Shown here piece after piece: positions 7,296 through 14,950 of a DNA stretch of 22,766 nucleotides; position 1 is the first letter of the stretch, and the number at the start of each line of letters is the position of its first letter. The stretch is taken from positions 1-22,766 of IMG/VR virus record IMGVR_UViG_3300042507_003714. One strand, written 5' to 3'. The notes beneath the pieces were generated by a model. It had not been told where the DNA came from and did not search any database. It saw only the letters and a program-made list of their open reading frames with translations. This DNA comes from a virus. A program made the translations under genes and the position numbers.

Positions 7296-8027
7296 ATGAA
7301 ATACTCAATAATAATACCATACAGAAATAGAGAAGAACATTTACAAATTCTTCTACCAAGATTACAGGAATTATTTAAAGAAGAATCATACGAAATCATT
7401 GTATCTGAACAAGACAATGACGATAACTTTCAAATCGCCTGTGTTGAGAACGTAGGTTACAATAATTCCAAAGGTGACATTATAATACTACACCAAGTGG
7501 ATTATTATCCACTCGATGATGTTTCATATGAAGTAGAAGATAATCCAGTATTGCCTGCAAGGCGTGGTGTATTTGTTGATAAAGATAATAAGACCGAACG
7601 AAGTTATTATGATATACCGGCTGGTTATCGTAAATGGTCAACTGAAATAGATGCCAACTTTTATGGTGGAGTTATTTGTATGAAACGAGAACACTACGAG
7701 CAGATCAATGGACTAAATCCATTGTACAAAGGTTGGGGGAATGAAGACGAGGATTTAAGAGAAAGATTTGTGTGGGCGGGAATACCAGTTAAAAGAAATG
7801 AACATGGAACTTTTTTATGTCTGTATCATGAAGACAATGGTGACATGAGTAAGAAGGATGAATCAGGACGTAAGGACTTTTTTGAGGGAAGAGATTACTT
7901 CTATGAAAAGGCATTCCATGATAGACATATTGGACACAAAAACTTATCGGCCGATGTTGAAGAGATGGAAACTGATATTGAAAATGTTCGTTGGATTAAA
8001 AGTAAAAACTACAAGGTTACTGAATGA
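7296..8027 (+). CDS. GT7-like (beta-1,4-galactosyltransferase family) glycosyltransferase
   Basis: A 243-residue GT-A enzyme with the landmarks of family GT7: IPYRNREEHL at residues 7-16, NVGYN at 52-56, HQVDYYPL at 66-73 (the DVD-like metal site), YGGVICMKREHYEQINGL at 123-140 and the catalytic-loop motif GWGNEDEDL at 146-154. In animal beta-1,4-galactosyltransferases the equivalent loop, GWGGEDDD, binds acceptor and provides the catalytic acid. Here it is cytosolic with no signal or membrane anchor. It likely transfers Gal, GalNAc or a similar sugar to a non-reducing GlcNAc- or Glc-like end; the exact sugar is inference. The next gene starts in an ATGA overlap. Confidence 0.85.
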   Translation: MKYSIIIPYRNREEHLQILLPRLQELFKEESYEIIVSEQDNDDNFQIACVENVGYNNSKGDIIILHQVDYYPLDDVSYEVEDNPVLPARRGVFVDKDNKTERSYYDIPAGYRKWSTEIDANFYGGVICMKREHYEQINGLNPLYKGWGNEDEDLRERFVWAGIPVKRNEHGTFLCLYHEDNGDMSKKDESGRKDFFEGRDYFYEKAFHDRHIGHKNLSADVEEMETDIENVRWIKSKNYKVTE

Positions 8028-8989
8028 GAAAATTAAATGTATATAGCTTTCACAGAAACATTGATTCTTTTAGATTTGATGCACATAACACCCACAACTT
8101 GATAGAGCAACTTAGTAAAAGATATGATGTGGTTTGGCACAACAAAGATGGGTCAGACCATTTTCATTATATCAATGACTGTGATGTATTAATAAATCAA
8201 GGATCAATTCTTATATTTGAATTTGATGATACAAAAGAATTTATGACATTTGATTTCGGAGATTCTCCATCATTGACTGTATCACTTTCAAAGTCAAGTA
8301 AGTTTATTGGTGCATCAATAGGACAATACAACAAAAAACTTTGGGATGATGTAATATCAAATCCAATTGTAAGAGAAAAGATAAAACCATCTGTATATCC
8401 AGAAACTTGTTGGAACTTTGGTATAGAAAATTTCTCACAGATTCAAGAGTATAGAAATTCAATTGATTTAGACACCCGTCTTTATTGGAGAGGTAGTACA
8501 TATAAGAATCATCCAAATCCACAATACAACGGAGTTAGAGACTCAATAGAACATATTTACAAAATGATGCCTGAGTTTTATTTTGGTTATCATCCAATAC
8601 CATTTGACAATTATATACAAGAGTCAATTGGATTTAAATTAGTTCTTGGATTTGGTGGGGGTGGTGGATATTTGTGTGGAGATTTTTGTTTTAGAGATAT
8701 TGAAATGTTTGGATTAGGAATACCAGTTATTCGACCTAAATTTGTTGCAGAAACAACAGACCCACTCATACCAAATGTTCACTACATTGCAGTTGACTGT
8801 GAATTTGATGATATGTTTAGATATAAAAATCCAGAACAATTGGCAAAAGATATAGTTAACAGATACAACGAGGTTATAAATGACGATGAACTTTTATCAA
8901 GTGTTGTAAATAACGCAAGAAATTGGTATATTAAAAATATCAGTTCTGAAAATATTACAAACAAAATTATGGAATCACTTGGCTTATGA
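8024..8989 (+). CDS. GT90/CAP10-like putative glycosyltransferase
   Basis: A 321-residue protein. The segment TRLYWRGSTY (151-160) and the later run FCFRDIEMFGLGIPVIRP (221-238) followed by an LA-x2-I-x2-R helix resemble the donor-binding half of GT90 (CAP10/LpsA-like) and some exostosin-like enzymes, where an Arg-Gly-S/N loop and an E..x.G..PVI motif are typical. A glycine run (211-215) lies just before. It begins in an ATGA overlap with the GT7-like gene and ends in one with the DUF6165 gene, so expression is tightly coupled. The family call rests on motif style, not close similarity. It could also be another GT-B subfamily. Confidence 0.55.
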   Translation: MRKLNVYSFHRNIDSFRFDAHNTHNLIEQLSKRYDVVWHNKDGSDHFHYINDCDVLINQGSILIFEFDDTKEFMTFDFGDSPSLTVSLSKSSKFIGASIGQYNKKLWDDVISNPIVREKIKPSVYPETCWNFGIENFSQIQEYRNSIDLDTRLYWRGSTYKNHPNPQYNGVRDSIEHIYKMMPEFYFGYHPIPFDNYIQESIGFKLVLGFGGGGGYLCGDFCFRDIEMFGLGIPVIRPKFVAETTDPLIPNVHYIAVDCEFDDMFRYKNPEQLAKDIVNRYNEVINDDELLSSVVNNARNWYIKNISSENITNKIMESLGL

Positions 8990-9363
8990 AAATAGAAGTA
9001 TCAAACGGTGAGATATTAGATAAGCTGTCTATACTCCAAATAAAAGCAACAAAGTTTAATGATATTTACAAACTCTCAAATGTAGAAAATGAGAGAAGAG
9101 CTCTTTTACCGATGTATGATTTAATAGCAACAACATCGGAGATACGTCAGAAGTTTCACGATCTTATTAATATCAACTCAAAGCTTTGGGACATCGAAGA
9201 CATGATTCGTATAAAAGAACAGAGAAATCAGTTTGATGAAGAATTTATTGAGTTAGCAAGATCCGTCTACAAGACTAATGATATACGTGCTGAGATCAAA
9301 CGAGATATAAACCTTTTATCAAATTCAGAGTTGATTGAAGAAAAATCATATGCAGAATACTAA
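8986..9363 (+). CDS. DUF6165 family protein
   Basis: A 125-residue helical protein that matches the DUF6165 pattern closely: SNGEILDKLSILQIKA at the start, LSNVENERRAL, then SKLWDIEDMIRIKEQR, then EFIELARSVYKTNDIR and a C-terminal EEKSY. The family's biochemical role is unknown to me; in bacteria it is found beside glycosyltransferases and lipopolysaccharide or capsule genes. It has no visible catalytic pattern and could be a scaffold or regulator for neighbouring transferases (inference). It overlaps the gene before by 4 bases and the GT9-like gene after by 14. Confidence 0.85.
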   Translation: MKIEVSNGEILDKLSILQIKATKFNDIYKLSNVENERRALLPMYDLIATTSEIRQKFHDLININSKLWDIEDMIRIKEQRNQFDEEFIELARSVYKTNDIRAEIKRDINLLSNSELIEEKSYAEY

Positions 9364-10258
9364 GTGTCTCATCGTAACTTATGGTTTCTTTGGTGACATT
9401 GCGTTTGCAAGTTCGATAGCCAAAAAGTTAAAAGAAGAAAACCAATTTGATAAAGTGGATTACCTAATAGGTTTTCCACAAATGCAAAGATTATTGGAGA
9501 ATAATCCGTACATAGATTTTGTTTACTCATCGGTGATACCATCACCAGTTCCAGTAAACAATTCAATAGAGTATAACTCTTATGATAAAGTAGTAAGACT
9601 ACAACAACTGTCTTTTACAGAGCCACCACCTTATGAGTTTCAAAAATTTGCTGGGGTTAGAAATCCAGATACATCATACAAGATTTATACTGAACCTAGC
9701 TATGACGAGATCGCCGAAGAATCAATACGAGAATTTTATTCTAACGGAAAAAAGACTTTGGCATTTCTTAGTAATTGGGAATCCAAATCATATGTTTTCA
9801 CTGAAGAAGAATACATTCAAGGAATAGATGTTCCTAATTTTGGATATGGTGGAAAACACAGGGATATAAACAAAATATTGAATGAACTAAAGAATTATTT
9901 TAACTTAATCGAAGTTGGAATGCCGTCTGATATTTCTCAATCCCAAACATCTATGATGGAAGATACGAATCAGAAATCAATTTTATTTGAGTGTTCTGTT
10001 ATGAAATACTGTGATGGATTTATTGGAACAGAAGGTGGTATGTGTAATCTTGCAGCTGGCGTTGGAGCAAGGACAATTATAACTGGTGACTTTGTTCATC
10101 AGTTATATGGATGGAATGGTGTTATAAAAAAAATAAATGAACCAAAATTAGGTCCAATCTATTATTTTGGAAATGAAAATCATACCGTTCTTAATCCATA
10201 CATGACAGATACGGAAGTATCAAACTCCATAATACAATTATTATTTAAAGGAAAATAA
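9350..10258 (+). CDS. GT9-like (heptosyltransferase fold) glycosyltransferase
   Basis: A 302-residue protein from ATG 9350, with GAAG at 9337-9340 as a possible ribosome-binding site; an in-frame TTG at 9335 would add five residues and is less likely. The N-terminus has GFFGDIAFASSIAKKLKE, equivalent to the GD.l..tP....L loop of GT9 enzymes, followed by VDYLIGFPQMQRLLENNPYI. The C-terminal half has FIGTEGGMCNLAAGVGA (about 224-240), equivalent to the D/T-GG..HLA.A.G donor motif. GT9 enzymes transfer heptose or related sugars in lipopolysaccharide core synthesis. Here the His of the HLA motif is replaced by Asn (CNLA). Substrate unknown. Confidence 0.72.
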   Translation: MQNTKCLIVTYGFFGDIAFASSIAKKLKEENQFDKVDYLIGFPQMQRLLENNPYIDFVYSSVIPSPVPVNNSIEYNSYDKVVRLQQLSFTEPPPYEFQKFAGVRNPDTSYKIYTEPSYDEIAEESIREFYSNGKKTLAFLSNWESKSYVFTEEEYIQGIDVPNFGYGGKHRDINKILNELKNYFNLIEVGMPSDISQSQTSMMEDTNQKSILFECSVMKYCDGFIGTEGGMCNLAAGVGARTIITGDFVHQLYGWNGVIKKINEPKLGPIYYFGNENHTVLNPYMTDTEVSNSIIQLLFKGK

Positions 10259-10261
10259 AAT

Positions 10262-11005
10262 ATGAAACAGTTATCTATTTGTATGACACATATAAACAGA
10301 AAACGTCAACTACTGAATACTTTACAAAGTATACAAGACCAAGACGTTAAAGATTTAATCGAGGTTATAATTGTGGATGATGTCAGTGAAACCCCACTTT
10401 CCTACTCCGATGTTCAAAAATTTGATTTGGATATAAAGTTAGTAACAATATCTACAAAAAATAAATGGTGGGTAAACCCAGTAGTTGCATTTAATACCGC
10501 ATTTCATTTTATACACGGTGAACGTGTAATAATTCAAAATGCAGAATGTCTTCATGGTACAAATATTGTCAAGTATGTAATTGATAATTTGAAAAAAAAT
10601 GAGTATATTGCAATGTTAGCTCTTGCACTATCTAAAACTTCATCTGAAAAAATAACGGAAAAAACTCAGCCAGATGATATAGATACGAATGGGGCGATAT
10701 GGTATTGTCATCCGGAACACAGACCTGATCCTTTAAATTTCTGCGCAGCAATGTTTACAGAAGATTTAGTTAAAATTGGAGGATTTGATAACAGGTATGC
10801 TGAAGGAATGTGGTCAGACGATACTGCATTTTTATCAACGCTAAAAAAACATGGAATAGAAACTAGAATTGAAGATAGTCAATTAGTTTTTCATCAATGG
10901 CACGAGGATTTATGGCATTCAAATCCAAATATGCCATCACTTGTTGCAAAAAATAGAGTTTTAGTAGACGCACTAAATAAGGAGATAAACGATGGCATAT
11001 ACTGA
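10262..11005 (+). CDS. GT2 glycosyltransferase with QNAE in place of DXD
   Basis: A 247-residue GT-A enzyme: SICMTHINRKRQLLNTLQSI at the start, VDDVS at 38-42 for nucleotide binding, and FCAAMFTEDLVKIGGFD then WSDDTAFL as the acceptor region with its catalytic aspartates. The usual metal-binding DXD is replaced by IQNAECLH (91-98), a variant I have seen in some GT2 branches, where a single acidic residue remains. A metal-weak or metal-independent mechanism is possible but inferred. The gene starts 3 bases after the previous stop and overlaps the methyltransferase-like gene by 14 bases. Confidence 0.85.
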   Translation: MKQLSICMTHINRKRQLLNTLQSIQDQDVKDLIEVIIVDDVSETPLSYSDVQKFDLDIKLVTISTKNKWWVNPVVAFNTAFHFIHGERVIIQNAECLHGTNIVKYVIDNLKKNEYIAMLALALSKTSSEKITEKTQPDDIDTNGAIWYCHPEHRPDPLNFCAAMFTEDLVKIGGFDNRYAEGMWSDDTAFLSTLKKHGIETRIEDSQLVFHQWHEDLWHSNPNMPSLVAKNRVLVDALNKEINDGIY

Positions 11006-11522
11006 TTGGATTGATATTGTAGAAAAAACAATACAAAATAAAGATAGAATAAATTTTCTAGAGTTTGGTCTTGGGGAAGGAACTGAATACTTAGTAGATA
11101 AGTTTAAATTCGTTTACTCTCATGAATTGATTGATGAAAGAGATTCAACTCTCATAGAATGGTATAATCAATCATCTGAAAAATTGAAAGATAAGAAGAA
11201 TTGGAAAAGTGAGGTAGTATTTTGGAAGGACATTAATTTTATAGATTACGACCCAAATCTACCAAAGAAACTATTGGATAGAATTGATGAATTATTTTCA
11301 GAATATAAATTTGATGGTGTTTTAGTTGATGGTGGTTATCATGTAAGAGGAGATATTGCAAATTATGTTTTGAATAAATTTAAACCAAAGTACGTTGTAA
11401 TACATGATACAAATTATAATTACGAAGTAGATGGTTATCTCAGAATAATTCTTCCGGATATATATGAAACTGTTGAATACAGAGTTGGAGAAGGAACTCA
11501 CATATTTGTAAAGAAAGGCTAA
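10992..11522 (+). CDS. Class I SAM-dependent methyltransferase-like protein
   Basis: A 176-residue protein with an excellent ribosome-binding site, AAGGAG at 10979-10984, 7 bases before ATG 10992. Residues 22-34 (FLEFGLGEGTEYL) resemble methyltransferase motif I with the acidic-G.G.GT loop for S-adenosylmethionine. FDGVLVDGGYHVRGD (107-121) and YVVIHDTNYN (134-143) resemble the D-G.H...D and HD segments of Methyltransf_24-type O-methyltransferases. It could cap or decorate a sugar hydroxyl of the glycan made by its neighbours (inference). It is smaller than a typical enzyme of about 200-220 residues, so loss of activity is possible. Confidence 0.65.
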   Translation: MAYTDWIDIVEKTIQNKDRINFLEFGLGEGTEYLVDKFKFVYSHELIDERDSTLIEWYNQSSEKLKDKKNWKSEVVFWKDINFIDYDPNLPKKLLDRIDELFSEYKFDGVLVDGGYHVRGDIANYVLNKFKPKYVVIHDTNYNYEVDGYLRIILPDIYETVEYRVGEGTHIFVKKG

Positions 11523-11526
11523 CAAA

Positions 11527-12468
11527 ATGAGAATTTTAATTACAGGTGTTTTGGGAACAGTAGGTTCTATTTTAAAAGAAAAACTAATTCACAAAGGTCA
11601 CTCGGTTTTTGGTATAGATTTATATCACTCTCTCGGAGAAACTGGATTTTCACAAACTGTTAGTTCCGAACAACAGACGTATAATAGATGTGATATTGGA
11701 GAATATCATCAAATAGAAAGAGTTATTGAAAAATTCGGTCCATTTGATTTAGTCTATAATTGTGCCGCAGAATTTGGTAGATGGAACGGTGAAGATTATT
11801 ATGAACAACTTTGGAAATCAAATGCAATAGGTTTAAAAAATATCATTCGATTACAGGAAAAACACAAATTCAAATTGGTTCATTTTTCTAGTTCTGAGGT
11901 ATATGGTGATTATGACGGTATTATGACAGAATCTATTATGGACGAAATAGAAATAAAACAGATGAATGATTATGCAATTTCAAAATGGGCAAACGAAATG
12001 CAAATACGAAATTCCAGAATCATGTATGGTACAGAAACTGTTATTGTCAGATTATTTAATACATACGGTCCAGGAGAAAACTATCACCCATACCGTTCAG
12101 TCAACTGTAAGTTCTGTTACCATGCACTTAATAATCTTCCTATAACGGTTTTTACAGGACATTACAGGTCAAGCACTTATATAGATGATGCAGTTAGTGC
12201 AATATCAAATATCTCTGATAATTTTATAGACGGAAGAATTTATAACATCGGTAGCAATGAATTTCATTCAATAGAAAAATTGGCAGAATTGATATGGGAT
12301 TATGTGGGTGCTGATAAATCTTTAGTACAGTATAAGGAGTCTGAGGTTTTAACAACAAAAACAAAAACACCAGACATTTCACTTTCAGTAAATGAACTTG
12401 GTTACAAATCAACTGTAATATTAGAAGACGGTGTTAAAAAAACAATTGATTGGATGAGAACAGTCTAA
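11527..12468 (+). CDS. NAD-dependent sugar epimerase/dehydratase (extended SDR) 1
   Basis: A 313-residue extended SDR enzyme. GVLGTVG at 7-13 is the GxxGxxG dinucleotide loop, SSSEVYG at 121-127 holds the active-site Ser, and Tyr149-x3-Lys153 (YAISK) is the catalytic pair. NTYGPGE and the YIDDAV segment near residue 220 are typical of sugar-nucleotide epimerases and dehydratases. It should act on an NDP-sugar using bound NAD to supply a donor for the surrounding transferases. The exact reaction (4-epimerase, 4,6-dehydratase or decarboxylase) cannot be assigned by eye. Only one base separates it from the next gene. Confidence 0.9.
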   Translation: MRILITGVLGTVGSILKEKLIHKGHSVFGIDLYHSLGETGFSQTVSSEQQTYNRCDIGEYHQIERVIEKFGPFDLVYNCAAEFGRWNGEDYYEQLWKSNAIGLKNIIRLQEKHKFKLVHFSSSEVYGDYDGIMTESIMDEIEIKQMNDYAISKWANEMQIRNSRIMYGTETVIVRLFNTYGPGENYHPYRSVNCKFCYHALNNLPITVFTGHYRSSTYIDDAVSAISNISDNFIDGRIYNIGSNEFHSIEKLAELIWDYVGADKSLVQYKESEVLTTKTKTPDISLSVNELGYKSTVILEDGVKKTIDWMRTV

Positions 12469-12469
12469 T

Positions 12470-13171
12470 ATGAAAATCATTTATAGAATATCAGATGTTG
12501 GTTACAAAAAAGTAAAACCAAAATATATCAATAATGAATCTTGTCTGAATAATGCAATATCAGTCTTTAATCCAAATGACCACGATTGGTTTATTATTGC
12601 AGATAATACATCCGATGAAACAAACAAAATGATTTCAAAGTATGTCCAGTCGGAATCAATTTACTACACATCAATCAAAAGTGGTGCCGGTACATTTAAC
12701 TATGCTCTTGATATGGCATTGAAGTTTGATAAAAATGATGTTGTCTATTTCTTAGAAAATGACTATATTCATAAAACAAATTCAGATGTTATCTTACTTG
12801 AAGGAATAAATGCTGGTGGAGATTATATCAGTCTATACGATCATCCAGACAAATACATACCATCGAGTCGTGGTGGTAATCAGTTCATAGATGATGATGG
12901 CGGCGAGATAACAAAAGTTTATCTAACCAAATCATCTCACTGGAAGATTACTAACAGTACAACGATGACCTTTGCTTCAAAGGTAAATACTCTTATGGAA
13001 GATGAAGATATACTTAGAAAATGGACTAACATGGGGAGTTACCCAAGAGATTTTGATATGTTCATTGAACTAAGAAATAAAGGAAAGGTTTTATTAACGT
13101 CGATACCTGGATATTCTACACACGGAGAATCTGCTTGGTTATCGCCATTAACTAATTGGGAACTCATATGA
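12470..13171 (+). CDS. GT2-like putative glycosyltransferase with ENDY motif
   Basis: A 233-residue protein in the sugar cluster. WFIIADNTSDET near residue 40 corresponds to the GT2 'DDGS.D' nucleotide site, and VVYFLENDYIH (91-101) takes the place of DXD. Residues after this (YISLYDHPDKY, RGGNQFIDDDGG) are distinctive, and the C-terminus STHGESAWLSPLTNWE looks like an acceptor loop. It resembles uncharacterised GT-A proteins in phage genomes, but I cannot name the family. It begins one base after the epimerase and ends in an ATGA overlap with a clearer GT2 gene, so a role in the same glycan is likely. Confidence 0.6.
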   Translation: MKIIYRISDVGYKKVKPKYINNESCLNNAISVFNPNDHDWFIIADNTSDETNKMISKYVQSESIYYTSIKSGAGTFNYALDMALKFDKNDVVYFLENDYIHKTNSDVILLEGINAGGDYISLYDHPDKYIPSSRGGNQFIDDDGGEITKVYLTKSSHWKITNSTTMTFASKVNTLMEDEDILRKWTNMGSYPRDFDMFIELRNKGKVLLTSIPGYSTHGESAWLSPLTNWELI

Positions 13172-13956
13172 TTTCAGTTGTAATACCATCATACAGAAAT
13201 CCAAAATGCTTGGATGTTTGTTTGAACTCTGCTCTCGAAAATCAATCAAATGATAATGAGATTATAGTTGTCCTCGACGGGTTTGCTGATGAGTCAAATC
13301 ACATTGTTGAAAAGTATCGTGATAGAGTTTCATTCATACCGATTGAAGTAAATTCAGGTATGCAATACGCTTTAAATGTGGGAGTCTATCAATCTTCAAA
13401 CGAATGGATATTGATTGTAAATGACGATAATGTATTTCCAAAAGATTGGGATATTCTTCTCGAACAAGATTCATCTGAACGTCTAATCATAACTCCAAAT
13501 CAAATTGAAAGGACACCAAGTATATTCAATTTTGTTACTAAAGATTTTGGTGGCATAGATAATTTTGATTTTCAATCGTATACAAATGAAGAACCAAATT
13601 ACAGAGAAAATTCTCTTACAAATGATGGAGAGATATTTCCATTCTTCATGCAGAAAAAATACTATATGGCTTGTGGTGGGTTCGATACAATTTATGATTC
13701 TCCGTTTATTTGTGATTGGGATTTCTTTTTAAAGCTAGAACTCATTGGTTTGAAGTTTGTAAGAAGTAGAAAGTTAAACTTCTATCACTTTGGAAGTATG
13801 GCAACAAAGAATGGAAATGAACGGGATAGATTTGTTCAAAGTGAAAGAGATGCATTTGACTCATTTAAATTTAAGTGGGGATTTAACCCAATACGAAATA
13901 TAGACAATAGTCATTCACCTAAAAATTATTATGTAATGGGAATTAAGTATGAATAA
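13168..13956 (+). CDS. GT2 glycosyltransferase
   Basis: A 262-residue GT2 enzyme from ATG 13168 (ATGA overlap with the previous stop); an upstream in-frame TTG at 13156 would add four residues and is less likely. The N-terminus ISVVIPSYRNPKCLDVCL is a textbook GT2 start. IIVVLDGFADES provides the nucleotide Asp, NDDN at 85-88 is the metal site, and GGFDTIYDSPFICDWDFFLK near residues 170-190 is the acceptor region with the catalytic Asp. No membrane segment is present, unlike polysaccharide synthases. It overlaps the following epimerase by 8 bases. Sugar specificity unknown. Confidence 0.9.
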   Translation: MISVVIPSYRNPKCLDVCLNSALENQSNDNEIIVVLDGFADESNHIVEKYRDRVSFIPIEVNSGMQYALNVGVYQSSNEWILIVNDDNVFPKDWDILLEQDSSERLIITPNQIERTPSIFNFVTKDFGGIDNFDFQSYTNEEPNYRENSLTNDGEIFPFFMQKKYYMACGGFDTIYDSPFICDWDFFLKLELIGLKFVRSRKLNFYHFGSMATKNGNERDRFVQSERDAFDSFKFKWGFNPIRNIDNSHSPKNYYVMGIKYE

Positions 13957-14947
13957 AAAAGTATTGATTACAGGAGTCGCAGGTCTTCTTGGCGCGAGAC
14001 TCGCTGATTGGATTATAGAGAATAAACCAGAATATGAAGTTGTTGGTGTTGATAATCTTGATGGTGGTTATTTAGATAATGTTCATCCGAGATGTGATTT
14101 TTATAAATCAGATTGTACAGATACAATTGAGATGGATAAGATATTTTCTACACATAAGTTTGAGTATGTATTTCATTTTGCTGCATATGCTGCAGAGGGA
14201 TTATCTCCATTCATCCGTTGTTTTAATTATACAAACAATCTACTCGCCACCGCAAACATTGTTAATAACTGTATAAGACATGACATCAAACGTCTTGTAT
14301 TTACATCCACTATGGCAGTGTATGGTCATGGCAATCCTCCGTTCGATGAGTCACATCAACCTGCACCTATTGACCCATATGGTGTTGCAAAGTTTGCCTG
14401 TGAGCAAGATATTCAAATCGCAGGAGAACAACATGGTTTGGACTGGTGTATTATTAGACCGCATAATGTGTATGGTATCAAACAAAATATTTGGGACAAG
14501 TATCGTAACGTTCTTGGTATTTGGATGTACCAACACCTAAATGGAAAGCCAATGACAATATATGGCGATGGTACACAAACACGAGCATTTAGTTATATTG
14601 ATGATTGCCTTGAACCACTGTGGAAAGCAGCAGTAGATGAAAAGACTTCAAAGGAAATTATAAATCTTGGTGGTACTAAGTATCATAGTATTAAAGAAGC
14701 AAATGAAATATTGATAGAAGTTATTGGTGATGGTGAGTTCATTCACATGGAACCACGTCATGAAGTTAAAGATGCCCACCCAACATGGAAAAAATCAGTT
14801 GAACTTCTCAATTATAACGATACAACATCTCTTAATGATGGTCTAACTGAAATGTGGGAATGGGCAAAACAACAACCAATGAGAGAACAGTTCATTTGGG
14901 AAAACTATGAACTAGACAAAGGTATTTATTCATTCTGGAGAAAATAA
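13949..14947 (+). CDS. NAD-dependent sugar epimerase (extended SDR) 2
   Basis: A 332-residue extended SDR enzyme, UDP-glucose 4-epimerase-like. GVAGLLG at 9-15 is the dinucleotide loop, GVDNLDGG the NAD-ribose Asp region, TSTMAVYG at 119-126 the active-site Ser/Thr strand, and Tyr144-x3-Lys148 (YGVAK) the catalytic pair. RPHNVYG and YGDGTQTRAFSYIDDCL are typical of NDP-sugar epimerases. Length and motif order are complete. It overlaps the GT2 gene by 8 bases and is followed 3 bases later by a UDP-sugar dehydrogenase. The two together could feed galactose- and uronic-acid-type donors to the cluster (inference). Confidence 0.92.
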   Translation: MNKKVLITGVAGLLGARLADWIIENKPEYEVVGVDNLDGGYLDNVHPRCDFYKSDCTDTIEMDKIFSTHKFEYVFHFAAYAAEGLSPFIRCFNYTNNLLATANIVNNCIRHDIKRLVFTSTMAVYGHGNPPFDESHQPAPIDPYGVAKFACEQDIQIAGEQHGLDWCIIRPHNVYGIKQNIWDKYRNVLGIWMYQHLNGKPMTIYGDGTQTRAFSYIDDCLEPLWKAAVDEKTSKEIINLGGTKYHSIKEANEILIEVIGDGEFIHMEPRHEVKDAHPTWKKSVELLNYNDTTSLNDGLTEMWEWAKQQPMREQFIWENYELDKGIYSFWRK

Positions 14948-14950
14948 GTT

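Noticed and set aside
7858-8046. Small open frame overlapping the GT7-like and GT90-like genes
   Set aside because: It is in another frame across the end of one gene and start of the next, with no ribosome-binding site and no domain features.
14079-14540. Alternative-frame plus-strand open frames inside the second epimerase
   Set aside because: The epimerase frame has complete SDR motifs across this stretch; the others have no start signals or recognisable content.
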